From Citrobacter sp. (GTDB lineage Bacteria > Pseudomonadota > Gammaproteobacteria > Enterobacterales > Enterobacteriaceae): a stretch of DNA of 64,000 nucleotides. The stretch is from NCBI GenBank assembly GCA_019415335.1, contig DXKH01000051.1, forward strand, positions 69,457 to 133,456, in the 5' to 3' direction. Both the position numbers and the translations under genes were made by a program. Below the pieces are notes generated by a model, which saw only the letters and a list, made by a program, of their open reading frames with translations, was not told the DNA's origin and searched no databases. Shown piece after piece: positions 1-9,321 of the stretch (position 1 is its first letter; each line of letters opens with the position of its first letter).

Positions 1-460
1 CAAAGAACAGATAGCCGAGCATTTCCACTTCACTGCGCTGTTGACCGTCGCCCAGCAGCGACGCCACGTTAACGCCCAGATGCTGCCCCAGTAGATCCAG
101 CAGTGCCGCTTCAATCCCGGTAACCACGTGGATGGTGGTGCGCAGGTCAAACGTTTGTAGACCGCGACCGCCTGAATCACGATCGGCAAAGGTATTGCGT
201 ACGGCATTCAGCACGTTTTTGTACTCGCCCAACGTTTTACCCACCACCAGTGGGATCGCGTCTTCCAGCGTTTTACGGATTTTTTCGCCACCGGGGATTT
301 CACCTACGCCAGTATGACCTGAATTATCTTTGATAATCACAATATTACGCGTGAAGAACGGCGCATGCGCACCGCTCAGGTTCATCAGCATACTGTCGTG
401 GCCCGCAACCGGGATAATCTGCATTGCCGTAACAACCGGGGTGGTAAATTGTGCATTCAT
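1..460 (-). CDS. gudD: Glucarate dehydratase GudD, N-terminal part only (runs off the left edge)
   Basis: Enolase-superfamily enzyme that dehydrates D-glucarate (and L-idarate) to 5-keto-4-deoxy-D-glucarate. Only the first ~153 residues are in the window; the frame is open to base 1. The ATG is at 458-460, and the reading begins [20 protein letters not shown], followed by the N-terminal capping-domain motifs [13 protein letters not shown] and FFTRNIV, and reaches [10 protein letters not shown] at the edge. These match my recollection of E. coli GudD rather than GudX. The Mg-binding and catalytic residues of the barrel domain lie outside the window. It starts 20 bases after the gudX stop and is the last gene of the gudP-gudX-gudD operon. 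The two dehydratases are clear paralogues: the first ~60 residues of this protein and of GudX align without gaps. Confidence 0.93.
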   Translation of the reverse strand, partial: MNAQFTTPVVTAMQIIPVAGHDSMLMNLSGAHAPFFTRNIVIIKDNSGHTGVGEIPGGEKIRKTLEDAIPLVVGKTLGEYKNVLNAVRNTFADRDSGGRGLQTFDLRTTIHVVTGIEAALLDLLGQHLGVNVASLLGDGQQRSEVEMLGYLFF

Positions 461-480
461 TGTTGAGTCCTTATACAAAA

Positions 481-1821
481 TCAGTGACGGCCAAAAACGG
501 GACGTTTACGGTCAAAAGTCCAGCCGGGGATCAGGTATTGCATCGGGCCTGCGTCATTTCGTGCGCCGTTTGGCAGTTTTTTCCAGGCTTCATGCGCTTT
601 CTGCACCTGATCCCAGTCCAGCTCAACGCCCAGTCCAGGCGCGTGGGGAACCGCAATTTTTCCGTTTTTAATCTCAAGAGGATTTTTCGTCAGGCGACAA
701 TCGCCCTCCTGCCAGATCCAGTGCGTGTCGATGGCGGTCGGTTTACCCGGCGCAGCAGCGCCAACGTGGGTAAACATCGCCAGTGAAATATCAAAGTGGT
801 TGTTAGAGTGACAGCCCCAGGTCAAACCCCAGTCGTCGCACAACTGCGCCACCCGCACCGCACCGGAAAGTGTCCAGAAATGCGGATCGGCGAGAGGGAT
901 ATCGACGGCGTTAAGCATCACCGCATGGCCCATTTCGCGCCAGTTGGTGGCGATCATGTTCGTCGCCACCGGCAATCCCGTGGCCCGTCGGAATTCTGCC
1001 ATCACTTCGCGACCAGAGAATCCCTGCTCTGCACCACACGGATCTTCTGCATAAGTGAGCACATCGTTCAGCCCTTTGCACAGACTGATGGCCTCATCAA
1101 GCAGCCAGGCGCCGTTGGGATCAACGGTAATACGCGCATCCGGGAAACGCTTTTTCAGCGCGCGAGCGGTATCGATCTCTTGTTCACCTGGCAGCACGCC
1201 GCCTTTGAGTTTGAAATCTTTAAAGCCGTAGCGATCCTGCGAGGCTTCCGCCAGACGCACCACGGCGTCGCTGTTCAACGCCTCCTGATGACGCAGGTGA
1301 TACCAGTCATGATTACCCGGCGTGGTCTCCAGATAAGGCAGATCGGTTTTTGTGCGATCGCCGATGTAGAAGAGATATCCGAGTACGGTTACCGCATCGC
1401 GCTGTTTGCCTGGTCCCAACAGTTCGCAGACCGGTACGTTGAGCGCTTTTCCCAGCAGGTCGAGCAGAGCCGCTTCCAGCGCGGCCACCGCGTTTACCCG
1501 CAGTTCGAAGGTCCATGCACCTTTACCAAAGGTATCAAAGTCAGCGGCCTGATTGCCTTTGTGTACCTGCTGAACCACCTTGTTCAGCCGGGCCACTTCC
1601 TGACCGAGTACCATCGGGATAGCATCAACCAGCGTCTGGTAGATCACCTCACCGCCCGGGGCTTCACCGACGCCGGTGTTGCCAGCGTTGTCGGTGAGGA
1701 CCACGATGTTGCGGGTAAAGTACGCGTTATGCGCGCCGCCAATGTTGAGGAGCATACTGTCATGTCCGGCGACCGGAATGACCTTCATGTCCGTAATAAC
1801 GGGACTGGATTGTGTCGTCAT
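481..1821 (-). CDS. gudX: Glucarate dehydratase-related protein GudX
   Basis: Paralogue of glucarate dehydratase, 446 residues, full family length. Visible enolase-superfamily residues: the FKLKGG lysines (K204, K206), DPNG at 234-237 and AEDP near 258-261 for metal binding, TNMIATNW near 287-294, and H338 in WGCHSNNH, the second catalytic base. The position after H338-S339 is asparagine, where I recall aspartate in GudD. Sequence ends [14 protein letters not shown], the GudX-type C terminus. From family knowledge, the E. coli protein acts on glucarate with low efficiency; its real substrate is unsettled. The ATG overlaps the gudP stop by four bases (ATGA), so translation is probably coupled. 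Expression is likely under the diacid regulator CdaR with the rest of the operon, but CdaR is not in the window. Confidence 0.93.
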   Translation of the reverse strand: MTTQSSPVITDMKVIPVAGHDSMLLNIGGAHNAYFTRNIVVLTDNAGNTGVGEAPGGEVIYQTLVDAIPMVLGQEVARLNKVVQQVHKGNQAADFDTFGKGAWTFELRVNAVAALEAALLDLLGKALNVPVCELLGPGKQRDAVTVLGYLFYIGDRTKTDLPYLETTPGNHDWYHLRHQEALNSDAVVRLAEASQDRYGFKDFKLKGGVLPGEQEIDTARALKKRFPDARITVDPNGAWLLDEAISLCKGLNDVLTYAEDPCGAEQGFSGREVMAEFRRATGLPVATNMIATNWREMGHAVMLNAVDIPLADPHFWTLSGAVRVAQLCDDWGLTWGCHSNNHFDISLAMFTHVGAAAPGKPTAIDTHWIWQEGDCRLTKNPLEIKNGKIAVPHAPGLGVELDWDQVQKAHEAWKKLPNGARNDAGPMQYLIPGWTFDRKRPVFGRH

Positions 1822-3176
1822 GATAGTTGTCCTGCGACAGGTTTCAGTTCGATACGTTTAATATCCCCCACCAGCACCAGATAGCTCAGTACCGCGATCA
1901 GCGCGTGCACGCCCACATAGATCAGCGCGCCGTTGAAGGAGCCGGTCGTGCCAACAATGTAGCCAATTGCAATGGGCGTGACGATACCGGAGATGTTGCC
2001 GAACATGTTGAACAGACCGCCGCTCAGGCCGCTGATCTCTTTCGGCGCGGTATCAGCCATCACCGCCCAGCCCAGCGCACCAATGCCTTTACCAAAGAAC
2101 GCCAGCGCCATAAAGCCGATGATCATCCATTCGACGTTGACGTAGTTACAGAACACCATCACCATCGACAGCAGCATCCCCATCACGATAGGCGTTTTAC
2201 GCGCAATGTTCAGCGAGCCGGTCCGGCGCATCAGCCAGTCGGAGATAATGCCGCCCAGCACCCCGCCGATAAATCCGCACACCGCCGGCACCGAGGCCAC
2301 AAAGCCCGCTTTCAGGATCGACATACCGCGAGCCTGCACCAGATAAACCGGGAACCAGGTGATAAAGAAGTAAGTCAGTGCGTTAATGCAGTACTGACCA
2401 ATGTATACGCCGATCATCATACGGGAACCCAGCAACTGCTTGACCTGTCCCCATTTCACGCTGAGCGGCACTTTGGCTTTGGCGTCTTTCTGATCCATGT
2501 TGATCAGTGCACCCCCTGCCGCAATGTATTCCAGCTCTTTCTTGTTCACACCCGGATGTTGGTTTGGTTCGTGGATCACTTTCAGCCAGATAAAGCTGAT
2601 GACAATCCCGAGGCCGCCCATAAAGAAGAACACGTGCGACCAACCCACTTCGTGCGTCAGCCAGCCCATGATCGGGGCGAAAATAACGGTGGCAAAGTAC
2701 TGCGCAGAGTTAAAGATCGCGACTGCCGTTCCCCTCTCCTGTGCCGGGAACCAGGCCGCAACAATGCGACTGTTGCCGGGGAAGGACGGTGCCTCCGCCA
2801 GACCGACAAGGAAGCGCAGAGTGAACAGCGCAACGATGATGCCAAATCCACTGAAGATATCGACGAAACCTTGTAACAGGGTAAACATGGACCAGATGAA
2901 GATGGACCAGAAGTAAACGCGTTTGGAACCAAAACGGTCCAGCAGCCAGCCGCCCGGGATCTGCCCGATAACGTAGGCCCATGAGAACGCAGAGAAAACG
3001 TAACCCATACCGACCGGATCCAGACCAATGTCTTTGGCCATCTCCGAACCGGCAATGGATAAGGTGGCGCGGTCGCCATAGTTGAAGGAGGTGACGATAA
3101 ACAACATCACCACTATCCAGTAGCGAGCATTGGTGCGTTTTTCCGCACTGCTCGCAGCCTGACTTAATGAACTCAT
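1818..3176 (-). CDS. gudP: D-glucarate/galactarate:proton symporter GudP
   Basis: Inner-membrane transporter of the major facilitator superfamily, anion:cation symporter (phthalate permease) branch, importing glucarate, galactarate or glycerate. 452 residues with about twelve hydrophobic segments. The start [20 protein letters not shown] is followed by the first helix with the [13 protein letters not shown] signature, and the MFS loop motif [11 protein letters not shown] lies after the second helix. A long cytoplasmic loop rich in charged residues ([20 protein letters not shown]) separates the two halves. First gene of gudPXD; the stop overlaps the gudX ATG. Upstream is a 482-base non-coding stretch with an inverted repeat that may be an operator. 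Confidence 0.95.
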   Translation of the reverse strand: MSSLSQAASSAEKRTNARYWIVVMLFIVTSFNYGDRATLSIAGSEMAKDIGLDPVGMGYVFSAFSWAYVIGQIPGGWLLDRFGSKRVYFWSIFIWSMFTLLQGFVDIFSGFGIIVALFTLRFLVGLAEAPSFPGNSRIVAAWFPAQERGTAVAIFNSAQYFATVIFAPIMGWLTHEVGWSHVFFFMGGLGIVISFIWLKVIHEPNQHPGVNKKELEYIAAGGALINMDQKDAKAKVPLSVKWGQVKQLLGSRMMIGVYIGQYCINALTYFFITWFPVYLVQARGMSILKAGFVASVPAVCGFIGGVLGGIISDWLMRRTGSLNIARKTPIVMGMLLSMVMVFCNYVNVEWMIIGFMALAFFGKGIGALGWAVMADTAPKEISGLSGGLFNMFGNISGIVTPIAIGYIVGTTGSFNGALIYVGVHALIAVLSYLVLVGDIKRIELKPVAGQLS

Positions 3177-3338
3177 TGTTGCACTCCTGAATTTTCGCGT
3201 TAGTCACGCTCACTCTGAACAGCACAACTGGTAGGGGATCAGAGGTGACGTTTCGTGTTTTTTTGCAGCTTTTATTAGGTCGTTCGCCTTGCTAACTGCA
3301 TTTTTTTATAACTGGCAGGAGAAGTATAAAAAGCACCC

Positions 3339-3363
3339 GGTTCTTGCTCACCGTGCAAGAACC
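3339..3363. promoter_or_regulatory. Inverted repeat upstream of gudP, possible operator
   Basis: GGTTCTTGC and GCAAGAACC form nine-base perfect arms around a seven-base centre, about 163 bases upstream of the gudP ATG. It lies in the otherwise empty 3177-3658 intergenic region. No U-run follows, so it is not a terminator. E. coli gudPXD is activated by CdaR; whether this repeat is a CdaR site is inference. The rest of this region shows nothing else apart from the terminator at 3511-3557. Confidence 0.35.
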
Positions 3364-3510
3364 CAACATTTAGGTAACGTATCACTTATGTTTATGGCAA
3401 AAGCCCAGGGTGGTGGAAGCGACTTCACGGAAATGAAAACATATAACGGAAATCGCGTGGGGCTTACGTGGAAAAGGCAGGAGTGTGAAACAGGTCGCTT
3501 GACCCTATGA

Positions 3511-3557
3511 AAACGCCCCTAAAAACCCTCCAACATTGAGGGATTTTAGGGGCGTTT
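3511..3557 (-). terminator. Long terminator hairpin downstream of yqcA
   Basis: Perfect 14-base arms AAACGCCCCTAAAA / TTTTAGGGGCGTTT enclose a second stem CCCTC/GAGGG. Read on the minus strand the hairpin is followed by TTTT, consistent with terminating the yqcC-truC-yqcA transcript before gudP. Confidence 0.75.
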
Positions 3558-3658
3558 GCCCGAGGCTAACACGATTCAGTATTGGGTAGACTAAAAACAG
3601 GTCGTTCCCGCGCCTGGTGTCATAAGGGAGTCCCTCCCGGTAGGGGGAGGGTTCACTC

Positions 3659-4108
3659 TCAGGGTAAGAGCGTGCCCCAATGTTCAACCCAAGGATTGGA
3701 TTCGCTTTCAGGTTCCGGGTGCTCACTGGCGTCAATCAGCAACATTTCCCCCACGCGCTGTGCGCTTTGTTCCTGCAACAGGGCATCAAACTGTTTACCG
3801 CCGTTGCAGAAGTTGACATAGCTGCTGTCACCCAAGGCAATCACACCGTAACGCAGATTGGGCTGAAAACCCAGTTGGTCCTTGATTCCCTGAAACAGCG
3901 GCACAATGCTGTCAGGTAAATCGCCCTGTCCGGTCGTGGAGGTGACGACCAGCGCGATTTTATCCTGGTATTCCTGCCAGTCCGTCAGTTCAGGATCTTC
4001 AAAAACGGTTGCTTTATGCCCCTGTGCTGTCAGGATCGCTTCGGCTTCTTCAGCAACCAACAGCGCGTTGCCATACATCGTCCCGACAAAAATCCCAATT
4101 TCCGCCAT
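3659..4108 (-). CDS. yqcA: Flavodoxin-like protein YqcA
   Basis: Short-chain flavodoxin that should bind FMN in the cytoplasm and carry single electrons; its partner is not established. 149 residues, the family length. The start [23 protein letters not shown] holds the phosphate-binding loop (GTMYGNA at 9-15). The flavin-stacking loops are visible as [12 protein letters not shown] near 57-68 and [20 protein letters not shown] near 92-111. Begins six bases after truC, so it is the third gene of yqcC-truC-yqcA, a combination conserved in E. coli. Followed by a strong terminator at 3511-3557. Confidence 0.93.
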   Translation of the reverse strand: MAEIGIFVGTMYGNALLVAEEAEAILTAQGHKATVFEDPELTDWQEYQDKIALVVTSTTGQGDLPDSIVPLFQGIKDQLGFQPNLRYGVIALGDSSYVNFCNGGKQFDALLQEQSAQRVGEMLLIDASEHPEPESESNPWVEHWGTLLP

Positions 4109-4114
4109 GCTTGA

Positions 4115-4909
4115 TTACTCCCTGGATGAAGAACGTATACCTTCATCCTGACCTGCTGGCTCACTGAACTCAACCCTTTCATTCTCAGGGAGAAGTCCCT
4201 GCCAGCCAAACTGTGACAATGCCTGCATCCAGACTGCATCCAACCCCGCATGAATCGTCAACGGTTCACCGGTAAACGGATGCGTCAGTGAAAGCTGGCT
4301 GGCATGTAGCATCAGTCGGTTGCAGCCAAAATGTTCCGCCGCGCTGCGGTTCTGACGCAAATCACCATGCTTGCTGTCGCCAATAATCGGATGGCGCAGG
4401 TGCGCCAGATGGCGTCTGAGCTGATGCTTGCGCCCCGTTTGCGGATCCAGTTCCACCAGCCCGTAACGCGTCGTCGGATAACGCCCGGTTGCCACAGGCA
4501 TTTCAACGGTGGCGAGGCCGCGGTAATGGGTCACCGCAGGCTGCGGATCCTTGTTTTCACGGGCAAATTTATCGGCGATTTTATCCAGCTCTTCCACCAA
4601 TGGATAATCAAGTACTGCCTCTTCCATGAGCCATCCGCGAACAATAGCGTGATAGCGTTTTTGCATCTGATGCTGCTCAAACTGCTGCGCGAGGCGGCGT
4701 CCGGCTTCGCTGGATAAGCCCATCAGCAGCACGCCGGATGTCGGTCTGTCGAGGCGATGCGCGGTAAACACATGCTGACCAATCTGGTCACGCACGGTCT
4801 GCATCACCACCACTTTTTCGTCGCGATCCAGCCAACTGCGGTGCACCAGCCAGCCGGAGGGTTTGTTGACCGCAACCAGCCACTCGTCCTGATACAGAAT
4901 CTCCAGCAT
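4115..4909 (-). CDS. truC: tRNA pseudouridine(65) synthase TruC
   Basis: Makes pseudouridine at position 65 of certain tRNAs. RluA-type fold, 264 residues. The catalytic motif HRLDRPTSGVLL places the aspartate at D54. Other family blocks are VNKPSGWLVHRS at 15-26 and the C-terminal KHQLRRHLAHLRHPIIGDSKHG. The C-terminal tail (ENERVEFSEPAGQDEGIRSSSRE) is charged and probably variable. The ATG overlaps the yqcC stop by one base (TGATG), implying coupled translation. Confidence 0.95.
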   Translation of the reverse strand: MLEILYQDEWLVAVNKPSGWLVHRSWLDRDEKVVVMQTVRDQIGQHVFTAHRLDRPTSGVLLMGLSSEAGRRLAQQFEQHQMQKRYHAIVRGWLMEEAVLDYPLVEELDKIADKFARENKDPQPAVTHYRGLATVEMPVATGRYPTTRYGLVELDPQTGRKHQLRRHLAHLRHPIIGDSKHGDLRQNRSAAEHFGCNRLMLHASQLSLTHPFTGEPLTIHAGLDAVWMQALSQFGWQGLLPENERVEFSEPAGQDEGIRSSSRE

Positions 4910-5238
4910 CAGGATTCATCTTGCGCGAAAAGCGCATCCAGCGCCTGCAACGCCTCCAGCAGGATCTCGCGCTGCGGATGATCGTCGGTCAGCGCCATTT
5001 CATAGTAAGGTGCGACGGCAAACGCCTCGGGCAGCGGCTGCGCGCTGTCCAGCAACGCATGCATGCGGGGGATCAGAACCCATTGCAGCCACTCAATCGG
5101 CTCCATCGTATCCATACAAAACGGTTGGGTGCTGGTAAACAGGTGGGCTTCGGGTTCATCCATCCGCCAGTGTTGATGCTCACGCAGCAGCGCTTCAAGT
5201 GCATGAAGCTGCTGACGCACACGGTCATGAGTCGTCAT
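4909..5238 (-). CDS. yqcC: Conserved protein YqcC (DUF446)
   Basis: Small cytoplasmic protein of unknown function, 109 residues plus stop, matching the family. I chose the ATG at 5236-5238 (MTTHDRVRQQLHALEALL) because a GAGGTGA Shine-Dalgarno lies just upstream. An in-frame ATG at 5313 would run through the CsrB terminator and add an unrelated hydrophobic segment. Contains a conserved WLQWVLIPRMHALLD block. First gene of yqcC-truC-yqcA; the csrB gene ends 60 bases upstream on the same strand. Confidence 0.9.
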   Translation of the reverse strand: MTTHDRVRQQLHALEALLREHQHWRMDEPEAHLFTSTQPFCMDTMEPIEWLQWVLIPRMHALLDSAQPLPEAFAVAPYYEMALTDDHPQREILLEALQALDALFAQDES

Positions 5239-5298
5239 GAAAGTCACCTCAATGATGAAAAATCTGGCGCGAAGGATACCACCAGTAAAAAAAGAAAC

Positions 5299-5665
5299 AA
5301 AAAAAGGGAGCACTGTAAAAACAGTGCTCCCGGTTCGTTTCGCAGCATTCCGGCTACTTTTCGTGCTCCCTGCTCATCCGTGACAACTTTTCCTCTGGTC
5401 TTGCGACCTGTTGTTCATCCTGAACATTTTGCATCCTGCTCACACCACCCCGATGTGATGACTTCATCCTGAAGCGTCCTGGCCATCCTGACCCACCGAC
5501 TATCCTGACCGGCTCTCGTTCTCCGTCCTGGAGGTGTCCTTTAACGCACTCCCGCGTTTTCCTCTTCACTTCATCCTGAAGCCTTTCCCTGTAACACCGT
5601 CCTGGTGTGTCCTGTCGAAGTGCCGTCATCCTGATGTTCACTTCGTTGTGCGACTCCCTGTCGAC
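5299..5665 (-). ncRNA. csrB: CsrB, CsrA-sequestering small RNA
   Basis: About 367 bases. Begins GTCGACAGGGAG at 5665, the known CsrB 5' end, and finishes in a perfect hairpin (GGGAGCACTGT / ACAGTGCTCCC) followed by a U-run at 5299-5305. About twenty GGA motifs are present, seven of them within CAGGAT(G/A), most in predicted hairpin loops such as CTTCAGGATGAAG. Each GGA can bind one side of a CsrA dimer, so the RNA titrates CsrA and relieves its control of glycogen, biofilm and motility mRNAs. Sits between syd and yqcC as in E. coli. Upstream is a UvrY/SirA-type palindrome at 5839-5856. Confidence 0.97.
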
Positions 5666-5838
5666 GAACATAGAATCGCCTTTTTCACGCCGTCTTACAA
5701 GGCGCTTATAGGCAATTCCTTAAGGAAAATTTCATATGAAAGTTGACAGAAAATGATTAACTTGATGATTTATTAGAATATTGGTGTTTTTTGTTTCGCG
5801 ATATCTTCATTTACTACCTGGCGATCTCCTACAGGGCT

Positions 5839-5856
5839 TGTAAGAGATCTCTCACA
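5839..5856. promoter_or_regulatory. UvrY (SirA) response-regulator box for csrB
   Basis: On the minus strand the site reads TGTGAGAGATCTCTTACA, an 18-base near-palindrome identical to the BarA/UvrY (SirA) recognition sequence as I recall it. It is about 175 bases upstream of the csrB 5' end, a distance like that of the known distal UvrY site. It lies only 20 bases from the syd stop codon. Confidence 0.8.
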
Positions 5857-5875
5857 CACTGACGGGGTAAATGGA

Positions 5876-6421
5876 TTACAGAAGAGGCTTAAGTTGCGTC
5901 AGGAAATCCGCAAGAGAAGGCGCCAGAACGGAACGATTACGGGTTCCCAGCGTTTCTTTGATCACTTCACCGGACAGATTGCAGAGCGAAATGACCTCCA
6001 GTTCATTGTCCAGTGTGGCAATAAAAAGAGTCGGCGACAGTTTCAAACGTTTCTGCGTCACCAGATGGCCAATCAGGTTCTCCTGAACCCGCCTGAAGTC
6101 ATCCACGCTCCAGGTCTGCAACAGCGTCAGTGTTTCACTGCCTGACTGCGCGCGCATATCTCCGGCAAACTGCGTGGTATAAAACGCGTGAAGCGCAGGT
6201 TGTATCACAATATCGAAGGCACGTTCAACCGCGTTTACATTCTGTTCACCTTCAAACGGCTGCGGTTGCCAGAAAACGGCATCAGAGGTCGTAGAAATAA
6301 TGCACGGAGAAGGCACGCCATACAGCTCTTCGCTCATGGGCCAGCTTGCGTGTTTTTCGTGCCATTCATCGCAGTAGCGCGTCGTAAAGTCCTTCAGGGC
6401 CAGAGCTGTCTGTTCGTCCAC
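5876..6421 (-). CDS. syd: SecY-interacting protein Syd
   Basis: Cytoplasmic-face membrane-associated protein that binds SecY and SecYEG complexes and is thought to proof-read translocon assembly. 181 residues, the family length. The start is GTG (6419-6421, [20 protein letters not shown]), as in E. coli; a GAGAGAAA stretch lies upstream. Recognised from the conserved blocks [14 protein letters not shown] and [19 protein letters not shown]. Divergent from queF with a 68-base gap. Transcribed in the same direction as csrB, which begins 210 bases downstream. Confidence 0.95.
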   Translation of the reverse strand: MDEQTALALKDFTTRYCDEWHEKHASWPMSEELYGVPSPCIISTTSDAVFWQPQPFEGEQNVNAVERAFDIVIQPALHAFYTTQFAGDMRAQSGSETLTLLQTWSVDDFRRVQENLIGHLVTQKRLKLSPTLFIATLDNELEVISLCNLSGEVIKETLGTRNRSVLAPSLADFLTQLKPLL

Positions 6422-6489
6422 CGGTTTCTCTCTTTATAAAAGCCAGGATACACTTGGCGCATAGTGTATCTGGTTTATGACGGTGAAAC

Positions 6490-7338
6490 ATGTCTTCTTA
6501 TGAAAACCATCAGGCTCTTGATGGCCTGACGCTCGGTAAATCAACGGATTACCGGGATCTTTACGACCCCAGCCTGCTACAAGGCGTACCCCGCAGTTTG
6601 AATCGCGACCCGCTGGGACTGAAACTAGACAGCCTGCCGTTTCACGGTGCCGATATCTGGACGCTGTATGAACTGTCATGGCTGAATGCCAGAGGATTAC
6701 CGCAGGTGGCGGTAGGCCATGTAGAACTGGATTACACCAGCGTGAATTTGATTGAATCCAAGAGCTTTAAACTCTACCTGAATAGCTTCAACCAGACGCG
6801 GTTTGACTCCTGGGAAGCGGTACAACAGACGCTGGAAAGCGATCTGCGCGCCTGTGCCAAAGGGGAGGTGACCGTTGCGCTGTACCGTCTCGACGAACTG
6901 GAAGGACAACCTGTCGCACATTTCCACGGCACCTGCATTGACGATCAGGACATCGACATCGACAACTACCAGTTCACCACTGACCCTCTGCAGTCCGCCG
7001 CCAGCGGGGAAAAGGTGGTTGAAGAGACGCTGGTCAGTCATCTGTTGAAATCAAACTGCCTGATCACCCATCAGCCGGACTGGGGCTCCATACAAATTCA
7101 ATATCGCGGACGTAAAATCGATCGCGAGAAACTGCTCCGTTATCTGGTCTCTTTCCGCCACCATAACGAATTCCACGAGCAGTGCGTGGAGCGCATTTTC
7201 AATGACCTGCTCCGCTTCTGCCAGCCAGAGAAACTGAGCGTTTATGCCCGCTATACGCGCCGTGGCGGTCTGGATATCAACCCGTGGCGGAGCAACACTG
7301 ACTTCGTTCCGGCAACCGGCAGATTAGTTCGACAGTGA
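6490..7338 (+). CDS. queF: NADPH-dependent 7-cyano-7-deazaguanine reductase QueF
   Basis: Reduces the nitrile preQ0 to the amine preQ1 in queuosine biosynthesis, with two NADPH. 282 residues: the long, bimodular T-fold form. The catalytic cysteine is C190 in [12 protein letters not shown], with the conserved aspartate D197. The QueF signature ([17 protein letters not shown] at 89-105) is in the N-terminal half. A stand-alone gene; the divergent syd is on its left and ppnN begins 112 bases to its right. Confidence 0.96.
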   Translation: MSSYENHQALDGLTLGKSTDYRDLYDPSLLQGVPRSLNRDPLGLKLDSLPFHGADIWTLYELSWLNARGLPQVAVGHVELDYTSVNLIESKSFKLYLNSFNQTRFDSWEAVQQTLESDLRACAKGEVTVALYRLDELEGQPVAHFHGTCIDDQDIDIDNYQFTTDPLQSAASGEKVVEETLVSHLLKSNCLITHQPDWGSIQIQYRGRKIDREKLLRYLVSFRHHNEFHEQCVERIFNDLLRFCQPEKLSVYARYTRRGGLDINPWRSNTDFVPATGRLVRQ

Positions 7339-7450
7339 ATTATTTCACAATTTTGCGGGTCGGATTCCACGCGTAAGGTTGTGAAAGGTCATAAGCCAGG
7401 GCTATTGTAATCAACAGGGAATGACGTTTTGCGTCCCATAAGGAGTTTAC

Positions 7451-8815
7451 TTGATTACACATATTAGCCCGCTTGGCTCAATGGACATGTTGTCGCAGCT
7501 GGAAGTCGATATGCTTAAACGCACGGCCAGCAGCGACCTGTATCAACTGTTTCGTAACTGTTCGCTTGCCGTTTTAAACTCCGGCAGTCTGACCGATAAC
7601 AGCAAAGAGCTGCTGTCCCGCTTTGAAAGTTTCGACATTAACGTGCTGCGCCGCGAACGCGGCGTGAAGCTGGAACTGATCAACCCGCCAGAAGACGCCT
7701 TCGTCGATGGTCGTATTATCCGCGCGCTACAGGCAAACCTGTTTGCCGTGCTGCGCGACATTCTGTTTGTTAATGGTCAGATTCATAACGCGGGTCGTTT
7801 CCAGCATCTGGATCTCGAAAGCTCCGCGCACATTACTAACCTGGTGTTCTCTATTTTGCGTAATGCCAGAGCGCTGCACGTGGGCGAAGCGCCGAACATG
7901 GTGGTCTGCTGGGGCGGCCACTCCATTAATGAAAACGAATACCTCTACGCCCGACGCGTCGGGACGCAGTTAGGCCTGCGCGAGCTGAACATCTGCACCG
8001 GTTGCGGGCCTGGCGCGATGGAAGCGCCGATGAAAGGTGCCGCGGTGGGTCATGCCCAGCAGCGTTACAAAGACAGTCGTTTTATTGGAATGACCGAGCC
8101 GTCGATTATCGCTGCCGAACCGCCGAACCCGCTGGTTAATGAGCTGATCATCATGCCGGACATCGAAAAACGTCTGGAAGCGTTCGTGCGTATTGCCCAC
8201 GGCATTATTATCTTCCCGGGCGGCGTGGGAACGGCTGAAGAGTTGCTGTATCTGTTGGGGATCCTGATGAACCCGGCGAATAAAGATCAGGTTCTGCCGC
8301 TCATCCTCACCGGTCCGAAAGAGAGTGCCGACTACTTCCGCGTGCTGGATGAGTTCATCGTGCATACGCTGGGAGAAGCCGCACGCGCGCATTACCGCAT
8401 TATTATTGATGACGCGGCAGAAGTGGCGCGTCTGATGAAAAAAGCGATGCCGCTGGTGAAAGAGAACCGTCGGGATACCGGTGATGCCTACAGCTTCAAC
8501 TGGTCGATTCGTATCACGCCGGATCTGCAAATGCCATTCGAACCCTCCCACGAGAACATGGCCAACCTGAAGCTGTACCCTGACCAACCGGTTGAGGTAC
8601 TGGCGGCAGACCTGCGTCGTGCCTTCTCCGGGATTGTGGCGGGTAACGTTAAGGAAGTAGGCATCCGCGCCATTGAAGAGTTTGGGCCATACAAAATCCA
8701 CGGCGACAGTGAAATGATGCGTCGTATGGACGATCTCCTGCAAGGTTTTGTCGCGCAGCACCGTATGAAGCTGCCTGGCTCTGCCTATATCCCCTGCTAC
8801 GAAATCTGCGCCTGA
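7451..8815 (+). CDS. ppnN: Pyrimidine/purine nucleotide 5'-monophosphate nucleosidase PpnN
   Basis: Cleaves nucleoside monophosphates to base and ribose 5-phosphate; from family knowledge it binds (p)ppGpp. 454 residues with the LOG/Rossmann nucleosidase core. The signature is PGGVGTAEE, with E264 as the expected catalytic glutamate; GGHSINE and [16 protein letters not shown] precede it. The start codon is TTG at 7451, six bases after an AAGGAG ribosome site, and the reading [16 protein letters not shown] agrees with the E. coli start. An internal ATG 33 bases downstream lacks such a site. Followed by a clear terminator. Confidence 0.95.
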   Translation: MITHISPLGSMDMLSQLEVDMLKRTASSDLYQLFRNCSLAVLNSGSLTDNSKELLSRFESFDINVLRRERGVKLELINPPEDAFVDGRIIRALQANLFAVLRDILFVNGQIHNAGRFQHLDLESSAHITNLVFSILRNARALHVGEAPNMVVCWGGHSINENEYLYARRVGTQLGLRELNICTGCGPGAMEAPMKGAAVGHAQQRYKDSRFIGMTEPSIIAAEPPNPLVNELIIMPDIEKRLEAFVRIAHGIIIFPGGVGTAEELLYLLGILMNPANKDQVLPLILTGPKESADYFRVLDEFIVHTLGEAARAHYRIIIDDAAEVARLMKKAMPLVKENRRDTGDAYSFNWSIRITPDLQMPFEPSHENMANLKLYPDQPVEVLAADLRRAFSGIVAGNVKEVGIRAIEEFGPYKIHGDSEMMRRMDDLLQGFVAQHRMKLPGSAYIPCYEICA

Positions 8816-8833
8816 CAGATAAAGCGTTTCATG

Positions 8834-8867
8834 AACCGGGAGCGGCAAATGCCTTCCCGGTTTTTTT
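8834..8867 (+). terminator. Rho-independent terminator of ppnN
   Basis: Arms AACCGGGA / TCCCGGTT followed by a run of seven T, 18 bases after the ppnN stop. The rest of 8868-9321 is AT-rich and non-coding; it contains a CRP-like site and the sdaC leader. Confidence 0.85.
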
Positions 8868-9167
8868 ATAATAACCAAAGAGATAACACGTTTACTTTAT
8901 TAAGCTAACTAATACATCATACAAAAACCATCACAGCGCAAACGATTACCTCACTAATACAACCGCGTTTTATCATCCAGAATTTAAATTAGTCGCCACA
9001 AACCACTATAAAGATCGCTTTTTACAACGTAACCTCCGCATCTTTCAGACAATCCTTTCTGTCAATATGTTGTTAATGCTAGCCTTCGCACGCGTAAATT
9101 CGCTGTGATGATTTTTTAACAGACTAATGATCCAAACATATCCATATTAGAAGTGGATTATTGCATT

Positions 9168-9183
9168 TGGGATCGAGATCACT
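9168..9183. promoter_or_regulatory. CRP-like site upstream of sdaC
   Basis: TGGGATCGAGATCACT matches the consensus TGTGATCTAGATCACA at 13 of 16 positions. It is 139 bases before the sdaC ATG, which would suit an activator position if transcription starts near 9235-9240. CRP activation of sdaC has been described in E. coli; the assignment here is by sequence match only. Confidence 0.5.
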
Positions 9184-9321
9184 GATAGATTCATTAGTTA
9201 AATGTATCTTTCTGCCCGCAAATTACTACGGTTAAAAATTTTATAAAAATCGTCATTGCAAGAATTTCGTTTTACGGTCAGGAACTTTTTCCTGATTATT
9301 AGCTTCCTCCAGGAGAACCAG

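Noticed and set aside
796..1884. A 362-codon frame on the plus strand opposite gudX
   Set aside because: It is fully antisense to a conserved enzyme gene, has no similarity I recognise, and its composition (rich in His and Arg) is typical of an antisense frame in GC-rich coding DNA. The same applies to long frames opposite gudP, ppnN, sdaC, csdA and recC.
3289..3510. A 73-codon plus-strand frame upstream of gudP
   Set aside because: No recognisable family, no ribosome site, low-complexity AT-rich start; probably chance within the promoter region.
5306..5665. Short repeated CATCCTG motifs resembling a repeat array
   Set aside because: They are the complement of the CsrA-binding CAGGATG motifs of CsrB.
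5354..5671. A 105-codon minus-strand frame within csrB
   Set aside because: Coincides with the CsrB RNA; its regularity comes from the GGA-rich repeats.
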